This document shows, piece after piece, positions 15,187-23,807 of a stretch of DNA of 34,297 nt. The translations under genes were made by a program, and so were the position numbers. Under the pieces are notes generated by a model that saw only the letters and a program-made list of their open reading frames with translations, ran no database searches and was not told where the DNA came from. Each line of letters opens with the position of its first letter. The stretch's first letter is position 1. The DNA comes from JAFRXK01 sp045603305 (GTDB taxonomy: Bacteria > Bacillota > Clostridia > Lachnospirales > Lachnospiraceae), in assembly GCA_045603305.1 (NCBI GenBank), contig JAZULV010000126.1, forward strand, positions 1 through 34,297, written 5' to 3'.

Positions 15187-16941
15187 ATGAACAAAATATT
15201 TTTATTAAGAAAAGAAAAGAAGCCCGGAACGCTTAAGTGGGACATAATTAATATTTTGATTATTGCCTGGGTTATTCCGGTTGCAATTTTTACAATAATG
15301 ATAGTAGCTTTTACTTCAAGCAGATTTAATGCACAGATTCAGAGGACTATGATTACTTCTACAGAGAAGGCTATTGAAATCTGTGAGAGCCGGCTGGAAA
15401 ATGCTATGGCCGCGTCAAGAGATGCTTCCTATATGACAACAATCAGGGATAGTATTAATACATATCATGAAGATGGCGACCATTTAGCACTCTATAATAG
15501 CATTAATCAGTTTCTTAATGACCAGTACAGATATAATGATGATTTTGAAACAACTATAGTATATCTTGCTGATGATCCGGACGATATGTTTTTTACAATC
15601 AATAATACAATAGGTGCCACCTATGAGAATGTGATGGCCTTTGCATATAATGCGAAGGAGACTATTATATCAACAGCTAAGACTCTGGATACCGGTATTG
15701 CTTTTGTCACTATTAACGGCAGAATGTATATGGTGAGAAATATAATGAACGCACATTTTAGTCCGGTTGCAGTAATAGTTATGGAGATTAATACCGAATC
15801 AATTTTTGAGAATCTTCAGAGCGTTTTAGGATATAAGGACTGTCAGATTATATTAGATGGGTATATTGTAAGAGACTGTGATGGTGACAATAAAGTTTTG
15901 TTTAGCTCGGTTAACAATAGTAGTGAGAGCGATACCGATATAATTCATAAAAGAGAGAATGCATGGGTTATCACTGATTCTGTACTGAATGGCTACAACT
16001 TTGAATATTATATAATGTTAGACGGAGATACTATATTCAGTGGTAAAAACGTAATTACCTATATGCTGGTAATAATGTGCCTTTGTGTGATTCCGCTGGT
16101 GGTTATGGTGTTCTATTTATTCCATAAGAAGGTTACTAAGCCGGTTCATGAGCTTTCCATGGCTTCAAAGGAGATAACCTCCGGACATTACGGATACCAA
16201 TTGGAGGACTTTAATTACAGCGAAGAGTTTAAGGGACTGGGGGATGCTTTTAACAGCATGTCTAAAGAACTTAAGCATCAGTTTGAGCAAAGATATATTG
16301 AGGAGCTGGCATTAAAAGATGCAAATATCAGAGCGTTGCAGTCCCAGATAAATCCTCACTTCCTTAACAATACCCTTGAGATTATTAACTGGGAGGCAAG
16401 ATTGAGCGGCAATGAAAAGATAAGCAGTATGATTGAGGCTTTATCAATTATGACTGAAGCAACTATGAACCGTAAGAAGCAGCCTATGGTTACACTCAAA
16501 GAAGAACTTACATATGTGGAGGCTTATCTTTATATAATCAGGCAGCGTTTTGGTAATAAGTTTGAGCTTAAGAGCGAGATAGACACAAGTTTAGAGCCGG
16601 TACTGGTTCCTAGACTGATTATTCAGCCAATCATTGAGAATGCAGTTGAACACGGTGGAGACGCACAAGGATATAAGAAGGTTGGTTTGTATATTTATCG
16701 CGAAGAAGATAATCTCAAGATTATTATTAGAAATAACGGTAAGTTGTCAGGTGCAGATATTAAGAATGTCGAAAGACTGCTTAGTGATGATTTTGATGAG
16801 AAGAATGACACGTCTATTAGCCTTGGTATCAGAAATGTGAACAAAAGACTTAAGATAATTTACGGAAAAGGATACGGATTGACTATAGAGCAGGGAAAAG
16901 ATGACGATACCATTAGTACATTATTGGCAAAAATCGATTAA
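15187..16941 (+). CDS. YesM-type sensor histidine kinase
   Basis: 584 aa. Transmembrane helix 1 at about 20-42, a large extracytoplasmic sensor domain at about 43-288, helix 2 at about 289-312, a HAMP linker (KKVTKPVHELSMASKEITSG) and the His_kinase domain with QINPHFLNNTLEIINW; His391 is the phosphorylation site. The C-terminal ATPase has the N box IIQPIIENAVEHGG. Start at ATG 15187, 6 bases after GGAG; the ATG at 15175 overlaps that site. Such kinases sense extracellular sugars, often through the cognate binding protein, and pair with AraC-type regulators. The partner is presumably encoded at 20386, beyond the importer genes. Confidence 0.92.
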   Translation: MNKIFLLRKEKKPGTLKWDIINILIIAWVIPVAIFTIMIVAFTSSRFNAQIQRTMITSTEKAIEICESRLENAMAASRDASYMTTIRDSINTYHEDGDHLALYNSINQFLNDQYRYNDDFETTIVYLADDPDDMFFTINNTIGATYENVMAFAYNAKETIISTAKTLDTGIAFVTINGRMYMVRNIMNAHFSPVAVIVMEINTESIFENLQSVLGYKDCQIILDGYIVRDCDGDNKVLFSSVNNSSESDTDIIHKRENAWVITDSVLNGYNFEYYIMLDGDTIFSGKNVITYMLVIMCLCVIPLVVMVFYLFHKKVTKPVHELSMASKEITSGHYGYQLEDFNYSEEFKGLGDAFNSMSKELKHQFEQRYIEELALKDANIRALQSQINPHFLNNTLEIINWEARLSGNEKISSMIEALSIMTEATMNRKKQPMVTLKEELTYVEAYLYIIRQRFGNKFELKSEIDTSLEPVLVPRLIIQPIIENAVEHGGDAQGYKKVGLYIYREEDNLKIIIRNNGKLSGADIKNVERLLSDDFDEKNDTSISLGIRNVNKRLKIIYGKGYGLTIEQGKDDDTISTLLAKID

Positions 16942-17057
16942 TTCACAAGATTAGGCAAGTAATTGCAAATCGAGCTATTAATTAACCTCTAATATTGTTG
17001 TATTATTTATGTAAAGATGATTAAATCATCAGAAATTATTTAAGGAGGATATGTAAA

Positions 17058-18338
17058 ATGAAAAAATTATTAGCTTTAGCACTTGTTGCTACATTAGTTC
17101 TTTCACTTGCTGCATGTGGCAATTCAGGTGATAAGAAGGGCGGCACAACAATCAATGTTGTTACTACTTATGCAGGTAATGATGGTAATGCTCAGAATTA
17201 CCAGGATGCAGTTGCTGCATGGGAAGAGGCAACAGGAAACAAAGTAAATGATGCATCTGCTACATCAGATGAGACATTCAAGGCAAGAGTTCTTGCAGAC
17301 TTCGAAGTTGGTTCAGAACCAGACGTACTTTTCTTCTTCAATGGCGTTGACTCAAACCCATTCGTAGAAGCAGGTAAGGTTGTTTCTATCGACGAGATTA
17401 GAAAAGAGTATCCTGATTATGCTACAAACATGAAGGACGGCATGATGGGTGCTTCACCGGTTGACGGTGTTAATTACTCAGTTCCTGTTAACGGTTACTG
17501 GGAAGGTTTATTTGTAAACAAGGCAGTTTGTGAGGCAGCCGGTGTTGAGATTCCTGACGCTGATACAACATGGGATGAGTTCCTTGATATGTGTCAGAAG
17601 ATTAAGGATGCAGGTTATGCTCCAATCGCTTGTTCACTTGCTACAGTTCCACATTACTGGTTTGAGTTCTGTATCTACAACCACTTATCAGTAGCATCAC
17701 ACAATGTACTTCCAACAGCAATCGACAGCGAGCAGGGCAAGGGCTGGGTTGCAGGTCTTGAAGACATTAAGAGCCTTTACGAGGCTGGATACTTCCCAGA
17801 GAATACTCTTACAGGTTCAGATGATGAGACAGTTCAGATGTTCGTAGATGGCAAGGCTGCATTCCTTATCGATGGTTCATGGAAGGTTGGCGGTATTGAG
17901 TCTGCTACAGATAATATTGATAACTTTACAGTAACATACGTACCTGGACAGGGCAACAGAAAGTCAACAGATATCATTGGTGGTCTTTCATCAGGTTACT
18001 ATATTACAAAGAAGGCTTGGGATGACCCAGCTAAGAGAGAGGCTGCTGTAAGCTTCGTTAAGCACATGACATCAGACGAGATGGTTTCTAAGTTTGCTCA
18101 GGTTTCAGCTACAGCACTTGTAAATGGTGTTCAGGTTGACGAGAGTGCATTATCATCACTTGCTATCGCTGGTCTTGATATGATCGAAGGCGCTACAGGT
18201 ATGACAGGTGCAGTACAGGATCAGGTTCCTGCAGAGGCAAGAGTTCCGGTATTTGATGGTATGCCTAAGCTTGTAACAGGTGAAGCTGATATTGCTGAAT
18301 CAGTTCAGGAAGTATTAACATTACTCGGAATTGAATAA
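17058..18338 (+). CDS. Sugar ABC importer substrate-binding lipoprotein
   Basis: 426 aa, family-1 extracellular solute-binding protein. The signal peptide MKKLLALALVATLVLSLAAC ends in a clear lipobox (LAAC, Cys20). The mature part has the usual two-lobe features, for example SEPDVLFFFNGVDSNPFVEA, VNGYWEGLFVNK and the aromatic-rich PHYWFEFCIYN. A very strong AAGGAGGAT site precedes the ATG. Codon use (many TTC, TAC and AAC) looks tuned for high expression relative to neighbours, as expected for a binding protein made in excess over its permeases. The position between kinase and permeases implies the ligand is the substrate of the phosphorylase locus, likely chitobiose or short chito-oligosaccharides; this is inference. 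Confidence 0.92.
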   Translation: MKKLLALALVATLVLSLAACGNSGDKKGGTTINVVTTYAGNDGNAQNYQDAVAAWEEATGNKVNDASATSDETFKARVLADFEVGSEPDVLFFFNGVDSNPFVEAGKVVSIDEIRKEYPDYATNMKDGMMGASPVDGVNYSVPVNGYWEGLFVNKAVCEAAGVEIPDADTTWDEFLDMCQKIKDAGYAPIACSLATVPHYWFEFCIYNHLSVASHNVLPTAIDSEQGKGWVAGLEDIKSLYEAGYFPENTLTGSDDETVQMFVDGKAAFLIDGSWKVGGIESATDNIDNFTVTYVPGQGNRKSTDIIGGLSSGYYITKKAWDDPAKREAAVSFVKHMTSDEMVSKFAQVSATALVNGVQVDESALSSLAIAGLDMIEGATGMTGAVQDQVPAEARVPVFDGMPKLVTGEADIAESVQEVLTLLGIE

Positions 18339-18377
18339 TAGTCAAAATTAAACTTAACTATTAAAAGATAAATAACG

Positions 18378-18420
18378 GGGGCTTTTGCAATGTGTATTGC
18401 TGCAAAAGCCCCTTGTATTT
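18378..18420 (+). terminator. Intercistronic hairpin between binding protein and permease genes (attenuator)
   Basis: GGGGCTTTTGCA (18378-18389) pairs perfectly over 12 bp with TGCAAAAGCCCC (18401-18412); the tail TTGTATTT is only moderately T-rich. Partial termination or 3'-end protection here would give more binding protein than permease. Confidence 0.7.
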
Positions 18421-18434
18421 CAAAGGGGGATACC

Positions 18435-19322
18435 ATGAATTCAGTTTTATATAAAAAGAAATGGCCATTGCTGGTTTTCTTAATCCCTGCTTTCGCTTTT
18501 ATGATTGTGTTCTTATACATACCATTTTTCCAGAATATACTTAACAGTTTCCAGAGTATTTCTGGTCTTGGAACTGCTGCTACCGGAATTAATAGTCCGT
18601 GGTATACGAACTATGTGGAGATGTTTAACGATGAAAACATGAGAGTGGCGGTAAGAAATACGATGTTTATGATAATTGCCACAGTAGTATTTGAGGTTGG
18701 AGTAGCCCTTGTACTGGCACTTATGGTAGATAATATAGGAAGAGGTGCTAAGTTCTATAGAATAGTATATTTCTTCCCTATAGTAGTTTCAGCTACAGCG
18801 CTTGGTCTTTTATTTAATCTGATTTTCCTTTATGACAAGGGTATGATTAATCAGATACTGGAGTTTTTCGGAGCTGCCAAGCTTACGGATTGGAAGAGCG
18901 AGAAGCTTGCATTAATTACGATGATGATTCCGGTTGTATGGCAGTACGTAGGTTTTTACTTCGTAATTCTTATAACCGGCTTAAATAATATACCTGGTGA
19001 ACTTTATGAAGCAGCAGCAATTGATGGTGCATCTAAGCTTCAGAGAATCAGATTTATTACACTGCCACTGTTGTATAATGTTATTTGTACATGTATCGTG
19101 CTTGCGGTTACAGGAGCATTGAAGGTATTCGACTTGCCGTGGACCATGTTCCCGAAGGGATTGCCGGTAGGTCAGACATGGCTGACCGGTACTTATATGT
19201 ACTATCAGGCATTTGTTACAGAGAACGTTGACTACAGTTCGGCAATTGCAGTTATAATTGTAATTCTTGGAATTATACTTTCTAAGGTTGTAAACACAGT
19301 CTTTAAGGAAAAGGATTACTAG
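18435..19322 (+). CDS. Sugar ABC importer permease (MalF/UgpA type)
   Basis: 295 aa, six membrane helices (for example WPLLVFLIPAFAFMIVFLYI, VVFEVGVALVLALMV, IAVIIVILGIILSKVV). The EAA loop that docks the ATPase is ELYEAAAIDGASKLQRIRFI. The start is ATG 18435 behind AAAGGGGG; the upstream ATG at 18390 would lie within the intercistronic hairpin. The second permease follows after 13 bp. No ATPase gene is present in the locus, so a shared MsmK/UgpC-type ATPase encoded elsewhere is expected. Confidence 0.92.
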   Translation: MNSVLYKKKWPLLVFLIPAFAFMIVFLYIPFFQNILNSFQSISGLGTAATGINSPWYTNYVEMFNDENMRVAVRNTMFMIIATVVFEVGVALVLALMVDNIGRGAKFYRIVYFFPIVVSATALGLLFNLIFLYDKGMINQILEFFGAAKLTDWKSEKLALITMMIPVVWQYVGFYFVILITGLNNIPGELYEAAAIDGASKLQRIRFITLPLLYNVICTCIVLAVTGALKVFDLPWTMFPKGLPVGQTWLTGTYMYYQAFVTENVDYSSAIAVIIVILGIILSKVVNTVFKEKDY

Positions 19323-19335
19323 GAGGGCATGAATT

Positions 19336-20211
19336 ATGGAAGATAGAAATTATTATGGAAAAAGTAAAATGTCTTTTTCAATGATGCTTGCCTATGTGAT
19401 GCTTACAGTATGGGCTTTGACAACCATATATCCTATAATCTGGGTTGTAATGAACTCATTTAAGGATAAAAAGCAGATATTATCCAATTCTTTTGCATTA
19501 CCATTGGGTGATTTGTTTACAATGGATAATTACAAGCTTGCATTTGATAAAGTTGACATTTTAGGTGCATATAAAAACAGTCTTATAATTTCCTGTTCAG
19601 TTGCATTGTTTGTAATGCTTTTTGCAGGACTTGCGGCATATGCACTTGCAAGATACCAGTTTAAAGGAAAGAACTTATTATACAGCCTTGTAGTTGCCGG
19701 TATGATGTTCCCTGTATTCTCAACGATTATTCCGGTATTCAGAATGATGAATACCTGGGGTATTGTAAATACTAACAGTACAGCACTTTCACTTCTGGCT
19801 ACGGCACTTCCGCAGATTGCAGGTAATATGTCCTTTGCAATAGTGGTTCTCATGGGGTTTATTAAGAGTATTCCTATAGATTTGGAGGAGGCTGCATATC
19901 TTGAAGGCTGTAGTATATTTAAGGTTTATTTTAAGGTGGTACTTCCACTTGCAAAGCCTTCCTTTGCTACAGTAGCGATATTTACTTTCCTCTGGAGTTA
20001 CAACGATTTGTTCACACAGATGTTTACATTAAGATATAAAGATCAGTGGGCAATTACACGACTTTTGAACGAGCTTACTTCTATGGAAGGAACCAATTAC
20101 GGTCTTATGGCAGCAGCGGTTTCATTAGTTGTAATCCCGGTACTTATCGTATACGTATTCCTGCAGAAGTATATTATAAAGGGTATGACTGCCGGTGCGG
20201 TAAAGGGTTAA
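19336..20211 (+). CDS. Sugar ABC importer permease (MalG/UgpE type)
   Basis: 291 aa, six membrane helices from MMLAYVMLTVWALTTIYPII onward. The EAA loop is DLEEAAYLEGCSIFKVYFKV. Ribosome site AGGAGGG sits ahead of the ATG at 19336. Partner of the permease encoded at 18435 and last importer gene in the operon. Confidence 0.92.
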   Translation: MEDRNYYGKSKMSFSMMLAYVMLTVWALTTIYPIIWVVMNSFKDKKQILSNSFALPLGDLFTMDNYKLAFDKVDILGAYKNSLIISCSVALFVMLFAGLAAYALARYQFKGKNLLYSLVVAGMMFPVFSTIIPVFRMMNTWGIVNTNSTALSLLATALPQIAGNMSFAIVVLMGFIKSIPIDLEEAAYLEGCSIFKVYFKVVLPLAKPSFATVAIFTFLWSYNDLFTQMFTLRYKDQWAITRLLNELTSMEGTNYGLMAAAVSLVVIPVLIVYVFLQKYIIKGMTAGAVKG

Positions 20212-20253
20212 TTTACTGCGATTTATATTAATAGAATAATAAATTAAGCTTTT

Positions 20254-20303
20254 AGGCTGTCGGATGTTTTTGTGGCAATGCTTCAGAGATGTTTCGACAG
20301 CCT
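20254..20303 (+). terminator. Hairpin after the permease genes
   Basis: AGGCTGTCG (20254-20262) pairs with CGACAGCCT (20295-20303). The loop is 32 bases and there is no strong T run, so termination is probably leaky. Confidence 0.45.
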
Positions 20304-20315
20304 GTTGGCTTGAAG

Positions 20316-20343
20316 TTGATATTTGATGAAAATGTGATAAAAT
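20316..20343 (+). promoter_or_regulatory. Sigma-A promoter of the response-regulator gene
   Basis: TTGATA (20316-20321), 16-bp spacer, TAAAAT (20338-20343), about 43 bases before the chosen ATG. Confidence 0.6.
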
Positions 20344-20385
20344 ATTTTTGGAGCTAAAGGGCATTTTCTCTGTATGGGAGGACTT

Positions 20386-21216
20386 ATGTATAAGGTAGTA
20401 ATAATAGACGACGAACCGATTATAGTTGAGGGTATAAGCAGAAGTATCAAATGGGAAGAGTATAACTGTGAGGTAGTGGGGACTGCCGGCAGTGGGCTGG
20501 AAGGCATGGAGGTTATAAGGCGTGAGAAACCGGATATAATCTTTTCTGATATATGTATGCCAAATATGGATGGTCTGCTTATGATTGCTGCGCTCAAGTC
20601 CGAATTTAAGAATATGGAGATCACGATTCTTACCGGGTACAGAGATTTTGATTATGCCCAGCAGTCAATACGTTTAGGAGTTACAAGATTTCTTTTAAAA
20701 CCGTCTAAGATGGATGAGTTAAAAGAGGCCATACTTACCATGACAGCTAATTTAGATGAGAAGAAGTCATTAGGTCAGACTGTAGGTAGTGACACAGATG
20801 ATAATAGTTCATTAGATGATGCAGCGAGTGAAGAATTTGTTTGCTGCTTAGAGGACGAGAGTGACTGCGTTGAGAATAACGAAGCCGGCAACTTTATAGT
20901 ACATAACGCATTAAAATATATTGAACAGCATTTCAGTGAGAAGCTTAAGTTGTCGGATGTGGCTGACAAGGTATTTGTAAGCCAGTGGCATTTAAGCAAG
21001 CTTTTAAACAAGCATACCGGACAGAATTTTTCAGAGATTCTTAATGGTGTAAGAATCGAAAAGGCAAAGGTACTGTTAGAGAATCCTGCACTTAGAATCG
21101 GTGATATTGCTGAAGCGGTTGGCTTCCTCGATATGGCACATTTTTCGAGGGTGTTTAAGAAGCAGACCGGAATCTCCGCCAATGAATATAGGAATAAAGT
21201 TCTGAGTAATCGATAG
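20386..21216 (+). CDS. YesN-type response regulator with AraC DNA-binding domain
   Basis: 276 aa. Residues 1-120 are a receiver domain with the acidic pair DDE at 8-10, phospho-acceptor Asp55 (IIFSDICMP) and the conserved LLKPSK lysine. After an acidic linker, residues about 170-270 are an AraC helix-turn-helix pair (LKLSDVADKVFVSQWHLSKL and RIGDIAEAVGFLDMAHFSRV). The start is ATG 20386 after GGGAGGA; the ATG at 20374 overlaps that site. The probable partner is the YesM-type kinase at 15187. It likely controls the importer and phosphorylase genes. Its last codons form one arm of a long inverted repeat (21195-21348). Confidence 0.92.
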   Translation: MYKVVIIDDEPIIVEGISRSIKWEEYNCEVVGTAGSGLEGMEVIRREKPDIIFSDICMPNMDGLLMIAALKSEFKNMEITILTGYRDFDYAQQSIRLGVTRFLLKPSKMDELKEAILTMTANLDEKKSLGQTVGSDTDDNSSLDDAASEEFVCCLEDESDCVENNEAGNFIVHNALKYIEQHFSEKLKLSDVADKVFVSQWHLSKLLNKHTGQNFSEILNGVRIEKAKVLLENPALRIGDIAEAVGFLDMAHFSRVFKKQTGISANEYRNKVLSNR

Positions 21217-21348
21217 GTTGGTGGATTGATAAAATGCAGATATATTATCCCCACAAGCTCCGCTCCGGCTAAAGCCTGCGAAGTCGCTTGTCAGGGATAA
21301 TATATCTGCATTTTATAAAGTAAAAGATGATGATTACTCAGAACTTTA
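21195..21348. repeat. Long two-tier palindrome at the end of the response-regulator gene
   Basis: The outer arms are 17 bp, perfect: 21195-21211 (inside the regulator's last codons) and 21332-21348. The inner arms are 21 bp, perfect: 21231-21251 and 21294-21314. The core holds ACAAGC/GCTTGT and a GGC/GCC mini-stem around CTCCGGCTAAAGCCTGCGAA. The RNA would be one very stable hairpin that could end the regulator transcript. The core is shared with 21364-21463, so it may be a REP- or MITE-like palindromic element. Confidence 0.7.
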
Positions 21349-21363
21349 ATAAAGAGGGGGAGA

Positions 21364-21463
21364 GGCTCCGGCTGACGCCTGCGATACCAAAGTATGCAGT
21401 AAAACTGCCTACCAAAGGTATACAGAGTATGCGACAGTTTTACTGTAAGCCGCTTGTCAGGGA
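21364..21463. repeat. Second copy of the palindromic core, split by a nested inverted repeat
   Basis: GGCTCCGGCTGACGCCTGCGA (21364-21384) and GCCGCTTGTCAGGGA (21449-21463) match the core of the palindrome at 21252-21297. Between them about 64 extra bases contain CAGTAAAACTG and its inverse CAGTTTTACTG plus two ACCAAAG repeats. The layout looks like one small palindrome inserted in another. An 87-codon frame over this stretch (21327-21590) is not thought to be a gene. Confidence 0.5.
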
Positions 21464-21586
21464 TATATTGTTGATTTTACCGGGATGCAACCCAAAGTTT
21501 ACATATAGAAATTTAAAAGTGGTGGTCTGTTTTTTGGTTTTGGAGTATTCTTTGAGTAAAGTATTTGTTCTAAATGGAGGAAAACT

Positions 21587-22348
21587 ATGACATTAGGTGA
21601 AAAGCTATCAAAGCTACGTAGGGAGAATAATTATACTCAGGAGCAGTTAGCCGGAATTCTTGGAGTTTCAAGACAGGCAATCAGTAAATGGGAGTCAGAT
21701 GTTGCTTTTCCGGAGACTGATAAAATAATTAAACTCAGTGACATGTACAATTGTTCTTTGGATTACTTATTAAAAGATGATGTTAATGAAAAGAATTCTG
21801 CAAATAGTAAGTGTATGTGGAATTTCAAATCAATTTATTTTGAGAAAAAGAGTAAAAGAAGTATTAAGGGTATTCCGCTGTGGCATATCAATTTTGGTTT
21901 TGGAAGAACAGCAAAGGGCATCATTGCCATAGGATTAATATCAAAAGGTATTTTTTCTTTTGGTGTATTATCTGTAGGTTTTATTTCATTTGGAGTGCTT
22001 TCTTTGGGACTGTTGTCACTTGGAGCGTTTGCATTTGGGATTTTATCAGCCGGTTCTGTTGCGGCAGGAATTATATCGGCAGGAGCAATTTCCTTCGGTA
22101 TTGTATCAATGGGAGCTGTTGCAGTGGGGCAATTTTCGGCAGGAGCCTTAGCAATTGGGCAATATGCAGCTATTGGAGATGAAGCAAGAGCTATGATTGC
22201 TTTGGGGCAGACTGAAGCTGTAGGCAGTGCTTTTGAGAAAGTCGGAGAAATTAGCAGTGCGGAGCGTCAAAGCGTAGTGCAACTATTGGATGAAAAGGTA
22301 CCGGTATATTTAGGATGGGCGAAAGTAATTTTTAAGATGTTTTTGTAA
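21587..22348 (+). CDS. XRE-family regulator with a glycine-pentad repeat domain
   Basis: 253 aa. Residues about 5-62 are an XRE/Cro helix-turn-helix (LGEKLSKLRRENNYTQEQLA, LGVSRQAISKWESDVAFPET). Residues about 110-200 repeat G-x-[ILVF]-[SA]-x about 18 times (GIFSFGVLSVGFISFGVLSL, GIISAGAISFGIVSMGAVAV), a five-residue period that could build a pentapeptide-like beta-helix or a tightly packed membrane bundle. A GGAGG site precedes the ATG. The HTH type often controls stress or antimicrobial responses, but the target is unknown. Similar HTH-plus-repeat proteins occur in Firmicutes. It stands alone between a palindromic repeat region and a convergent terminator. Confidence 0.85.
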   Translation: MTLGEKLSKLRRENNYTQEQLAGILGVSRQAISKWESDVAFPETDKIIKLSDMYNCSLDYLLKDDVNEKNSANSKCMWNFKSIYFEKKSKRSIKGIPLWHINFGFGRTAKGIIAIGLISKGIFSFGVLSVGFISFGVLSLGLLSLGAFAFGILSAGSVAAGIISAGAISFGIVSMGAVAVGQFSAGALAIGQYAAIGDEARAMIALGQTEAVGSAFEKVGEISSAERQSVVQLLDEKVPVYLGWAKVIFKMFL

Positions 22349-22429
22349 GGTGAACATGAGAGAAGCTTTTTTGATATTTTGCAATAAGACAAACTAATTT
22401 GAAAGTAAATTGTTAAAATGATTACTAAT

Positions 22430-22465
22430 AAAAAAACGGCTAGCCAATAGGGCCAGCCGGTTTTT
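22430..22465. terminator. Terminator between the XRE gene and nagA (better on the minus strand)
   Basis: CGGCTAGCC (22437-22445) faces GGCCAGCCG (22451-22459). In the minus-strand RNA the one irregular pair is G-U and the stem is followed by seven U, so it terminates nagA well. On the plus strand there is an A-C mismatch before TTTTT. Confidence 0.75.
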
Positions 22466-22484
22466 GGTCATATTCTGGAATTGA

Positions 22485-23627
22485 TTATTTTGATAATATC
22501 TTACCTCTATAAATAACTCGGTCAATACTTAAATCTTTATTTAATATGACAAGATTAGCAACCTTACCTGAAGCAATGCTGCCATACTTGTCATCCACGC
22601 CGATTGAGCGGGCAGGGTTGAGAGTTGCAGCTTTAACAGCGCTTTCTAAAGGTATGCCGTAGCTTACGGCAGTTGTCATACAGTCCATAAGGCAGGTTAC
22701 GCTTCCGGCGATTGTACCGTCATCAAGAGTAGCAAGGTTGCCCTTTACGCTTACAGGCTGTCCGCCTAAAGCGTATCTTCCGTCAGGCATACCGCATGCC
22801 ATCATACTGTCACTTATAAGGATAACTCTGTCATCACCAAATAACTTAAAGGTTGCTCTTATTACTGTAGGAGTAATATGCACACCATCGCAGATAAGCT
22901 CAACTTCACAGTCAGGGCAGTCAAAGGCGGCGCCGATAACACCCGGTTCTCTGTGGGTGAGACCGTACATTGCATTGTATAAGTGGGTTACATGGGTTGC
23001 ACCGGCTTTAATTGCTTCTACTGCAGTGTCATATTTTGAAGCAGTGTGGGCAATTGAAAACTTTACATCAGCACCACATTCGCGGATACATTCCATGGCA
23101 CCATCAAGTTCCGGAGCTATGGAAACCAGCTTAACAAGGCCACAAGCATCAGTCTGGAGTCTCTTTACCATGTCAGCGTCCGGCTTGTGGAGGTATGCAC
23201 CATTCTGAGCACCCTTCTTTGATTCAGAGAGGAAAGGTCCCTCAAGATTTATACCACAAAGTGGTGAGTCGGAGTTCTTTTTATTATATTCAGCTGCATT
23301 TTTGCAGATAGCGGAAAGTGTATCCTCGCCGAGGGTCATGGTAGCAGGGCAAATAGATGTAACACCCTTTGACACTTCATACTCTGCAATAGCTGCAATT
23401 GATTCATCAGTACCTTCGCAGAAATCATGACCTACTGCACCGTGAAAATGGATATCAATGAGTCCCGGAATCACATACTTGCTCTCGTCAAGAAGTACAG
23501 TCTCGATATCGGAGCTGTCTGTTTCAATACAATCAGCAATTTCAGAAATGACACCATCGTTAAGTTTAATATCACACTTCTTAAAACTGCCGTCTTCAGT
23601 AAAAACCAATCCATTTTTAATAATCAT
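22485..23627 (-). CDS. nagA: N-acetylglucosamine-6-phosphate deacetylase
   Basis: 380 aa amidohydrolase that converts GlcNAc-6-P to GlcN-6-P and acetate in the cytoplasm. Metal and active-site motifs: HFH at 60-62, INLEGPFL with Glu129, His194, HLYNAM with His215 and Asn218, and the catalytic Asp273 in ILISDSMMACG. Length matches the family. The start is ATG 23627 behind AGGGGTGAT; the longer in-frame start at 23693 lies inside a hairpin. Second gene of the nagB-nagA operon, with a 180-bp spacer. Confidence 0.95.
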   Translation of the reverse strand: MIIKNGLVFTEDGSFKKCDIKLNDGVISEIADCIETDSSDIETVLLDESKYVIPGLIDIHFHGAVGHDFCEGTDESIAAIAEYEVSKGVTSICPATMTLGEDTLSAICKNAAEYNKKNSDSPLCGINLEGPFLSESKKGAQNGAYLHKPDADMVKRLQTDACGLVKLVSIAPELDGAMECIRECGADVKFSIAHTASKYDTAVEAIKAGATHVTHLYNAMYGLTHREPGVIGAAFDCPDCEVELICDGVHITPTVIRATFKLFGDDRVILISDSMMACGMPDGRYALGGQPVSVKGNLATLDDGTIAGSVTCLMDCMTTAVSYGIPLESAVKAATLNPARSIGVDDKYGSIASGKVANLVILNKDLSIDRVIYRGKILSK

Positions 23628-23651
23628 AATATCACCCCTGTTAATTAATAA

Positions 23652-23703
23652 TACCCTCAGTAAACAAGGGACAACGTACTGTCCGCTGTACACTGAGGGT
23701 ACG
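23652..23703 (-). promoter_or_regulatory. Hairpin in the nagB-nagA spacer
   Basis: TACCCTCAGT and ACTGAGGGTA are perfect 10-bp inverted arms at the ends of this segment, with a smaller GGACA/TGTCC stem inside. Following bases on the minus strand are ATTATTAATT, so it may be a partial terminator or a processing site between nagB and nagA. Confidence 0.5.
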
Positions 23704-23807
23704 ATGTCAGTATAAATATCTTCTGATATAAATCAGGAACTATTAAGTCCCACAGTCACAGACCATCTCTGGGAGACTATTGGGAATGTAAGCTCCTTCA
23801 ATTGTTA

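Noticed and set aside
21327..21590. 87-codon frame between the response regulator and the XRE gene
   Set aside because: It covers the palindromic repeat copy and has no protein-like features; judged non-coding.
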